DNA from: Desulfurivibrio alkaliphilus
GTDB taxonomy: Bacteria; Desulfobacterota; Desulfobulbia; Desulfobulbales; Desulfurivibrionaceae
DNA: 17,187 nucleotides
Reading direction: 5' to 3'
NCBI GenBank assembly: GCA_011048585.1
Contig: DSDS01000185.1
Coordinates: forward strand, 1 to 17,187
Position 1 is the first letter of the stretch, and each line of letters starts with the position of its first letter. The translations under genes were made by a program, and so were the position numbers. This document shows positions 12,780 through 17,187 of the stretch, piece by piece. The notes below the pieces were generated by a model. The model worked only from the letters and a program-made list of their open reading frames with translations, was not told the DNA's origin and did not search any database.

Positions 12780-14552
12780 CTAATCCAACTTGAAAATTTG
12801 GCTGACCATCTGATTGATAAACTGGTCGGGGGCATCAACACCGGCGGCGGTAACCACCAGTTGGGGAGCATTCTGGCGCTGGCCCAGCAACCGCAGGCCA
12901 TATTCCATAGCCCCCAGAATCTGATCGCAAACTTCGCCCACCGTGGCTTGGTCCCTGGGCTGGCGGGCCAGGATGCGATCCACCGCTTCGTCGCTGAAGC
13001 TTAAATCCACCCCAAAGCTATGGGCAATTCGATCGGCCCGCTGGTTGATCAGTCCCACCAGCTCGACAAAACGCTCGCAAACCTCAGCCGGATCCAGGTC
13101 ATCCTCCTGGGCCTCCCGGGCCATCATCTCCAGGCGGGCGGGGGTGGGCAAAACATCGCGGCTCTCCAGATACTCACCCAATCGGCTCGCAATAAACGCG
13201 ACCAGACTTTGCAGCTCTTTGGCCGCCAGGTCGGCGCAACGCTTTACCTGCCGCTGGCGCTGGCGACTGTCCTTAAGCAGCTTGGTCAGGGTTCCGGCCG
13301 GATCATCCACCAGCCCGGCATCCACCACCAGATGGCGGATGTCGGTGGAGGGCAGTTTCCGTTCAAAATGGAGCAGGACCCGCTCGACCACACTGACCAG
13401 GGCCCGGGCCCCGGTACGCTCCCGGGCGGCCAACTGGGCCAGCCGGCGCAGGGCCTTCTCTTCAAAGCGCAACTCGATGCCGTAGGCCCTGAAATCCTGT
13501 TTTTTGCTGACCACCACCGAACTGTTGGGATTGCTGAGAATCTGGTAAAGATCATCCTCGCTCAACTCATCCAGCACCGCCAACACCGGCAGACGACCGA
13601 CAAACTCGCTCTCAAAACCGTAATCCACCAGATCCTCGGCCTTGACCTTCTTGAGGAAAACTCCGGACTTGCCGCCGGCGGCGGCGGCCACCGTGCTTTC
13701 AAAACCGATGGAGCGTTGCTGCAGGCGGCGGCGAATGATCTCCTCCAAGCCGTTGAAAGCTCCGCTCATGATAAAGAGGATGTGGCGGGTATTGACGGTC
13801 TGGCGACGGCGCTTGCCGGTGAGCCGGTAATGCTCCACCGCCTCGATCATCGAGACCGGATCGTGGGGCACCTTCATCTCCACCTCGGTCTCCTCCATGG
13901 GCTTGAGCAGGGCCCGCTGCACCCCGCTGCGGGAGACATCCAGGCCCCGGCGCTCGCCGCCGGCGATCTTGTCCACCTCATCGAGATAAACAATCCCGAA
14001 GCGGGCCCGTTCCAGGTCGTTGTCGGCCTCCCGGACCAGATCGCGGATCAGGTCATCGACATCACCGCCCACATAGCCGGTTTCACTGAATTTGGTGGCA
14101 TCCCCTTTGACAAAAGGCACCCCGATATGACGGGCGATCAGCTTGATCAGGAAGGTCTTGCCCACCCCGGTGGGACCGATCAGCAAAACGTTATTCTTGA
14201 TGCGACCGACATTGCGGCCATCGTCACGGGCCGCTCCCGGCCGGTTGAGGCTGCGGCTGATCCGGTTGAAATGGGTGCAGATCTTGGTGGCCAGAACCGC
14301 TTTGGCCTCCGACTGGCCCACCACGTACTGATCGAGGTAGGCGATCAGCTCCTCGGGAGTCAAATCGAAACGAAACCGCTCCCGCTCCGCCGTTTCCGCC
14401 CCCGCCTTCTCTCCATCTTCGGGGTCGACCGCGGGAAAATGGCCGGCGGAAACAATCCGGACCTTGCGACCATACTTGTTACTCAAATATTCGCTGATTT
14501 CCCGTTCCAGCTCTTTTTGACTGGGGAACGCGCCCTTTTCCTTGTCACTCAT
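12780..14552 (-). CDS. ClpX-like AAA+ unfoldase without zinc-binding domain, with C-terminal extension
   Basis: This 590-residue ATPase is related to ClpX. Walker A is GPTGVGKT (126-133), the substrate-gripping pore loop is GYVG (159-162), and Walker B is IVYLDEVDK (Asp191, Glu192). Sensor 1 lies in HILFIMSGAF and sensor 2 in RTGARAL. It retains IGF in RSIGFES (282-284), the tripeptide by which ClpX docks on ClpP. It departs from ClpX in three ways. The N-terminus has no Cys4 zinc-binding domain but a short charged region. The RKH pore loop reads KRRR (247-250). About 170 helical residues follow the normal end near 420, including an arginine/lysine-rich patch around DSRQRQRQVKR. ClpX proper is about 420-430 residues, so this is a distinct paralogue. 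The start overlaps the regulator's stop by 8 bp; hemB follows after 11 nt. It is not HslU, since it lacks HslU's I-domain pattern. Confidence 0.88.
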   Translation of the reverse strand: MSDKEKGAFPSQKELEREISEYLSNKYGRKVRIVSAGHFPAVDPEDGEKAGAETAERERFRFDLTPEELIAYLDQYVVGQSEAKAVLATKICTHFNRISRSLNRPGAARDDGRNVGRIKNNVLLIGPTGVGKTFLIKLIARHIGVPFVKGDATKFSETGYVGGDVDDLIRDLVREADNDLERARFGIVYLDEVDKIAGGERRGLDVSRSGVQRALLKPMEETEVEMKVPHDPVSMIEAVEHYRLTGKRRRQTVNTRHILFIMSGAFNGLEEIIRRRLQQRSIGFESTVAAAAGGKSGVFLKKVKAEDLVDYGFESEFVGRLPVLAVLDELSEDDLYQILSNPNSSVVVSKKQDFRAYGIELRFEEKALRRLAQLAARERTGARALVSVVERVLLHFERKLPSTDIRHLVVDAGLVDDPAGTLTKLLKDSRQRQRQVKRCADLAAKELQSLVAFIASRLGEYLESRDVLPTPARLEMMAREAQEDDLDPAEVCERFVELVGLINQRADRIAHSFGVDLSFSDEAVDRILARQPRDQATVGEVCDQILGAMEYGLRLLGQRQNAPQLVVTAAGVDAPDQFINQMVSQIFKLD

Positions 14553-15939
14553 TACCTGTTCCTTTAGTTTCTTCCATCTCCAGAGACTTCAGCTTTTTGT
14601 GGAGATGACTCCTCTCCAGCCCAATCTGTTCCGCGGTCCGGGAAATATTACCACTGTTGTCATCCAGGCACATCCGCAAATATTCCCGTTCAAATAGCTG
14701 CTTGGCGTCTTTGTAGCTGAGTCCCCGAAATTCACCCAGACCGCCCCGGCCGGCGACCTCGCCCGCCGCCGCTGCCGCCCCCAGCAGCTGGCGGACAAAA
14801 CCCGCCTCAACCCGCCCCTCGGGCCCCATGATCAGGACCCGTTCGATAAAGTTGCGTAACTCACGGACATTCCCCGGCCAGCGGTAGTCCATCATCACCG
14901 CCAGGGCGTCCGGCTCGATCTCCTTGCCGCCCAACCCCTTGCGAGCAAACTCCTGCAGGAAGTCGGCCACCAGTGCCGGAATATCTTCTCGCCGCTCCCG
15001 CAGTGGGGGAACGAAAACCGGCACCACATTGAGCCGGTAAAAGAGATCGGCCCGGAAATTGCCCCGCTCGATCTCCTCCTCCAGATTCTTATTGGTGGCC
15101 GCCAACACCCGGACATTGACCCGGATGGTCTTGCTCCCGCCCACCCGCTCGAACTTTTGCTCCTGGAGAATGCGCAGGATTTTGGCCTGGGTCTTCAGGC
15201 TCATATCGCCGATCTCGTCAAGAAAGAGCAGGCCGCCGTCGGCCAGATCAAATTTGCCCCGCTTGGAAGATGCCGCCCCGGTGAAGGAACCCTTTTCATG
15301 GCCGAAGAGCTCCGATTCGATCAGCTCCTCGGGGATGGCGGCACAGTTGAGCTCCACCATCGGCTTATTGGCCACCGGCGAAAGGCGGTGGATGGTCTGG
15401 GCCACCAGCTCCTTGCCGGTGCCGTGCTCCCCGCGGATCAGGACCCAGGCGTCGGTGGGGGCCACCAGTTCCAGCTGGCGGCGCAGGTTACGGATGAGGG
15501 CTGATTCTCCGGTCAGCACATGCCGTTTAGCCTGCTCCCGCAGGATGATATTCTCCTCCTCCAGCCGGGAAAGGCGCAGGGTATTGTTGATAGCCAGAAT
15601 AACCTTGTCGTAGGAGAGGGGTTTTTCGATGAAATCGTAGGCGCCCAGCTTGGTGGCCTGCACCGCGGTTTCGATGGTCCCATGACCGGAGATCATGATC
15701 ACCGGCAGGCGGGGGTAAAGCTCCCTGATCCGGGCCAGAATCTCCAGCCCGTCGGGTCCCGGCATCCAGATGTCGAGCAAGGCCAGATCCACGGCTTCGG
15801 CCTCCAGCACCCGCAGGCCGGCCTCGCCATCTTCAGCAGTCAGAGGAAGAAAATTCTCATCGGCCAGGATTCCGGCCAGGACCTCGCGAATCCCCGCTTC
15901 ATCATCAACCACCAGTATCCGTTGCTGTTCCTTTTTCAT
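14545..15939 (-). CDS. Sigma-54-dependent response regulator, NtrX-like
   Basis: This enhancer-binding regulator has 464 residues in three standard parts. The receiver domain (about 7-120) has acidic Asp12/Asp13, phospho-acceptor Asp56 in LLDIWMPG and Lys106 in DFIEKPLS. The AAA+ domain (about 142-375) has Walker A GEHGTGKE (170-177), the sigma-54 contact loop as GSFTGA (217-222, a common variant of GAFTGA) and Walker B LLFLDEIGD. A C-terminal Fis-type helix-turn-helix reads NISRTAEQIGLERSHLHKKL. The HTH and the EKPLSYDKV region resemble NtrX more than NtrC. NtrX normally pairs with the kinase NtrY, but no kinase gene is adjacent here. It heads the six-gene minus-strand run. AGGA lies 7 nt before the ATG. 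Its target promoters, possibly including its own operon, are unknown, and I saw no -24/-12 element upstream. Confidence 0.93.
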   Translation of the reverse strand: MKKEQQRILVVDDEAGIREVLAGILADENFLPLTAEDGEAGLRVLEAEAVDLALLDIWMPGPDGLEILARIRELYPRLPVIMISGHGTIETAVQATKLGAYDFIEKPLSYDKVILAINNTLRLSRLEEENIILREQAKRHVLTGESALIRNLRRQLELVAPTDAWVLIRGEHGTGKELVAQTIHRLSPVANKPMVELNCAAIPEELIESELFGHEKGSFTGAASSKRGKFDLADGGLLFLDEIGDMSLKTQAKILRILQEQKFERVGGSKTIRVNVRVLAATNKNLEEEIERGNFRADLFYRLNVVPVFVPPLRERREDIPALVADFLQEFARKGLGGKEIEPDALAVMMDYRWPGNVRELRNFIERVLIMGPEGRVEAGFVRQLLGAAAAAGEVAGRGGLGEFRGLSYKDAKQLFEREYLRMCLDDNSGNISRTAEQIGLERSHLHKKLKSLEMEETKGTGNE

Positions 15940-16106
15940 CTCCGCTTCCTACTATTCCCGGCCGGCGGCGTCAAGCCCGTAACCACTGGACAGCATCGGC
16001 AATTTATGGTTCATCTTGGCTATGCTTCCGCCGCTGAATATGTTCACTTGCTGGACAATGGCGAAAAAACAACCGTTACACCATATAACATCGCAAGGGA
16101 AAGCGC
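15940..16106. promoter_or_regulatory. Divergent intergenic region between NtrX-like regulator and DUF2058 gene
   Basis: About 167 bp separate two genes leaving in opposite directions, so both promoters should lie here. On the plus strand TATAAC at 16084-16089 is a possible -10 hexamer, but no good -35 stands at 16-18 bp from it. On the minus strand TTGACG near 15970 is a possible -35 without a clear -10 at the right distance. AAGGGA serves as Shine-Dalgarno for the plus-strand gene at 16107. The assignment is mainly positional. Confidence 0.35.
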
Positions 16107-16586
16107 ATGGGAAACCCGCTGAAGGATCAGTTGCTCAAGGCCGGGCTGGCGAGCAAAAAGCAGGCCAGAAAGGTGGAACATGAAAAAAGGCTCCAGCGCA
16201 AACGGCCGCCGGAGAGCCCCCCGGCCCAATCCGGCAACCTTGTCCAGGCGGAACGAGTTGCCCAGGAGCAGCGCAACCGGGAGCTGAACCGGCAGCGAGC
16301 GGAGGAACAGCGGCTCCGGGAAGGACAGGCCCAGATCAGGCAACTGATCGAAAGCAACCGTCTGGACAAGGATGAGCGCGGCGAGCCCTACCACTTCTCG
16401 GAGCAGAACCAGATCAAGCGGATCTTTGTCTCCGAAGAGATGACCGAGCGGCTCAGCCGGGGCCAACTGGCCATCGTCAAGCTGGGCAGTGTCTACGAGG
16501 TGGTGCCGGCCAAAGTGGCCGGCCAGATCGCCGAACGCGATCCGGGGGCGATTCTGGCCTGGCACCGCAAGAACAGCGGCGAATGA
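16107..16586 (+). CDS. DUF2058 (YaiL-type) family protein
   Basis: This 159-residue protein opens with MGNPLKDQLLKAGLASKKQARK, the characteristic start of DUF2058/YaiL proteins. A strongly charged, Gln/Arg/Glu-rich helical region follows (about 20-90, with two prolines near PPESPP). The conserved C-terminal part then reads PYHFSEQNQIKRIFVSEEM and later GQLAIVKLGSVYEVVPAKVA. No membrane segment, signal peptide or catalytic motif is visible, so it should be cytoplasmic. The family is widespread in proteobacteria and is associated with nucleoid or ribosome fractions only loosely. I make no functional claim beyond a basic, possibly nucleic-acid-interacting protein. It is a single-gene unit, divergent from the regulator and convergent with the unidentified pair at the right edge. 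AAGGGA precedes the ATG at normal distance. Confidence 0.85.
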   Translation: MGNPLKDQLLKAGLASKKQARKVEHEKRLQRKRPPESPPAQSGNLVQAERVAQEQRNRELNRQRAEEQRLREGQAQIRQLIESNRLDKDERGEPYHFSEQNQIKRIFVSEEMTERLSRGQLAIVKLGSVYEVVPAKVAGQIAERDPGAILAWHRKNSGE

Positions 16587-16617
16587 TAACCACCGCCGCC
16601 AGTAAAACTGCGTGCCA

Positions 16618-16902
16618 TCAAAGGGATCGAGCGCTGGGGGAGGCGCGCAACTCGTCCCGCTCCTGAAGCAGCCATTCGCGCTGCAACTGGAAAAAATCAA
16701 CATCCTCCTGCGGCCGGCAAACCGGCTCCGCCAGTTCCAACTCAATGAGGGCCAACTCGTGCTCCACCTCATTGAGTCTGCGCTCGCGTCTGATCGCCTC
16801 TGCCACGCCTCTTTCCCGCTCCTGTTGCGCGACCAGAAAACTGGCACTACGTAGGACGATTGACCAAGCGCGTGAGTTTGCTGCCCGTGACAGGTCGTTC
16901 AA
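16618..16902 (-). CDS. Hypothetical helical protein, translationally coupled to the upstream gene
   Basis: This 94-residue ORF starts with TTG at 16902-16900, overlapping the stop of the upstream ORF by 4 bp (TTGA), a usual sign of coupling. No better start is visible. The sequence is rich in Glu, Arg, Leu and Ala and predicted almost wholly helical, with coiled-coil character around ERRLNEVEHELALIELELAE and a second helix DVDFFQLQREWLLQERDELR. It has no signal peptide or membrane span and a single Cys. I do not recognise a family. It ends 31 bp from the convergent DUF2058 gene without an obvious terminator. The overlap with another open, compositionally similar frame makes it more likely real than a shadow, but the non-ATG start and lack of homology leave doubt. 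Confidence 0.5.
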   Translation of the reverse strand: MNDLSRAANSRAWSIVLRSASFLVAQQERERGVAEAIRRERRLNEVEHELALIELELAEPVCRPQEDVDFFQLQREWLLQERDELRASPSARSL

Positions 16903-17187
16903 GCGGTGGTGCGGTCTGCCTGCTCCTCCACTTCGGGAAACAGGGTACCACGGGCGTACATCCGTTGGATATTACCGGCGGTGGAGATCATCCCCCGCAC
17001 GCTTAGCAGCCCACCCACGCCGCGCGCGACCCGGTTGATCCTGGCGCTGAGCCGCACACTGCGGGCAGTTTCCCGCTGCAGCGATGCGGTCAATGATGCC
17101 AGGTTGCGCGACATCGCCGGCGTTGCGGGCCGGGGCGCAACGATACGCGGCGCCACCGAACCGCCACCCCCACCCCCCGTCCGACCC
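16899..17187 (-). CDS. Hypothetical protein, C-terminal part (5' end outside window)
   Basis: The minus-strand frame is open from the right edge to the TGA at 16901-16899, so the 5' end is missing and the GTG at 17156 is not necessarily the start. The visible part begins with a glycine run (RTGGGGGS) and a Pro/Ala-rich linker (VAPRIVAPRPATPAM). An amphipathic Arg/Ser/Ala-rich helix follows (LASLTASLQRETARSVRLSA), then a glycine-containing segment VARGVGGLLSVRGMISTAG and a short acidic tail. Gly-rich linkers followed by helical tails occur in phage tail and large surface proteins, but I cannot assign a family. It overlaps the next ORF by 4 bp and probably forms an operon with it that enters the window from the right. 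Confidence 0.5.
   Translation of the reverse strand, partial: GRTGGGGGGSVAPRIVAPRPATPAMSRNLASLTASLQRETARSVRLSARINRVARGVGGLLSVRGMISTAGNIQRMYARGTLFPEVEEQADRTTA

Noticed and set aside
13020..14567. 515-codon plus-strand open frame across the ClpX-like gene
   Set aside because: It is antisense to a gene with clear AAA+ motifs. The translation shows no domain and is rich in His, Gln and Gly, as in the other shadow frames.

Overview
The window is GC-rich chromosomal DNA from a Gram-negative bacterium. Lipobox proteins, a PBP1B-type murein synthase with a partner lipoprotein, and enhancer-dependent (sigma-54) regulation all point to a diderm. The mix of gene families (NtrX-like regulator, ClpX-like ATPase lacking a zinc domain, zinc-type HemB, RimK-like ligase/7TM-transglutaminase/retropepsin set) suggests a Desulfobacterota ('deltaproteobacterial') lineage. 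That placement is inference from family composition, not from a marker gene. Nearly every long antisense ORF here is a by-product of high GC at third codon positions.

Layout, left to right. (1) 1-1262 (+): the 3' end of a coiled-coil protein cut by the window edge, then a frameshifted and truncated remnant resembling a phage-type N-acetylmuramoyl-L-alanine amidase. (2) 1297-2253 (-): a C39-type cysteine peptidase/TPR lipoprotein, divergent across about 184 bp from (3) 2438-8411 (+): a tight four-gene operon with gaps of 2-3 bp. It encodes PBP1B (mrcB), a small TPR lipoprotein resembling LpoP-type PBP1b activators, a MoxR/CbbQ/NorQ-type AAA+ ATPase and a large CbbO/NorD-type VWA protein. (4) 8408-15939 (-): a six-gene co-directional run, transcribed right to left. 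It encodes an NtrX-like sigma-54 response regulator, a ClpX-like AAA+ unfoldase, HemB, a retropepsin-like lipoprotein protease, an inactive transglutaminase-7TM protein and a RimK-like ATP-grasp ligase. The last three start with GTG, TTG and GTG, overlap each other by 4 bp and form one module. (5) 16107-16586 (+): a DUF2058 (YaiL-type) protein. (6) 16618-17187 (-): two translationally coupled ORFs of unknown function, the upstream one cut by the right edge.

Two systems deserve attention. One is the ligase/7TM/retropepsin module, predicted from its families to attach amino acids to a peptide or protein and process it across the inner membrane; its substrate is unknown. The other is the operon that packs a murein synthase and its likely activator with a MoxR-VWA chaperone pair, with no Rubisco or nitric oxide reductase gene in view. 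No tRNA, rRNA, CRISPR array, insertion sequence or convincing intrinsic terminator was seen.
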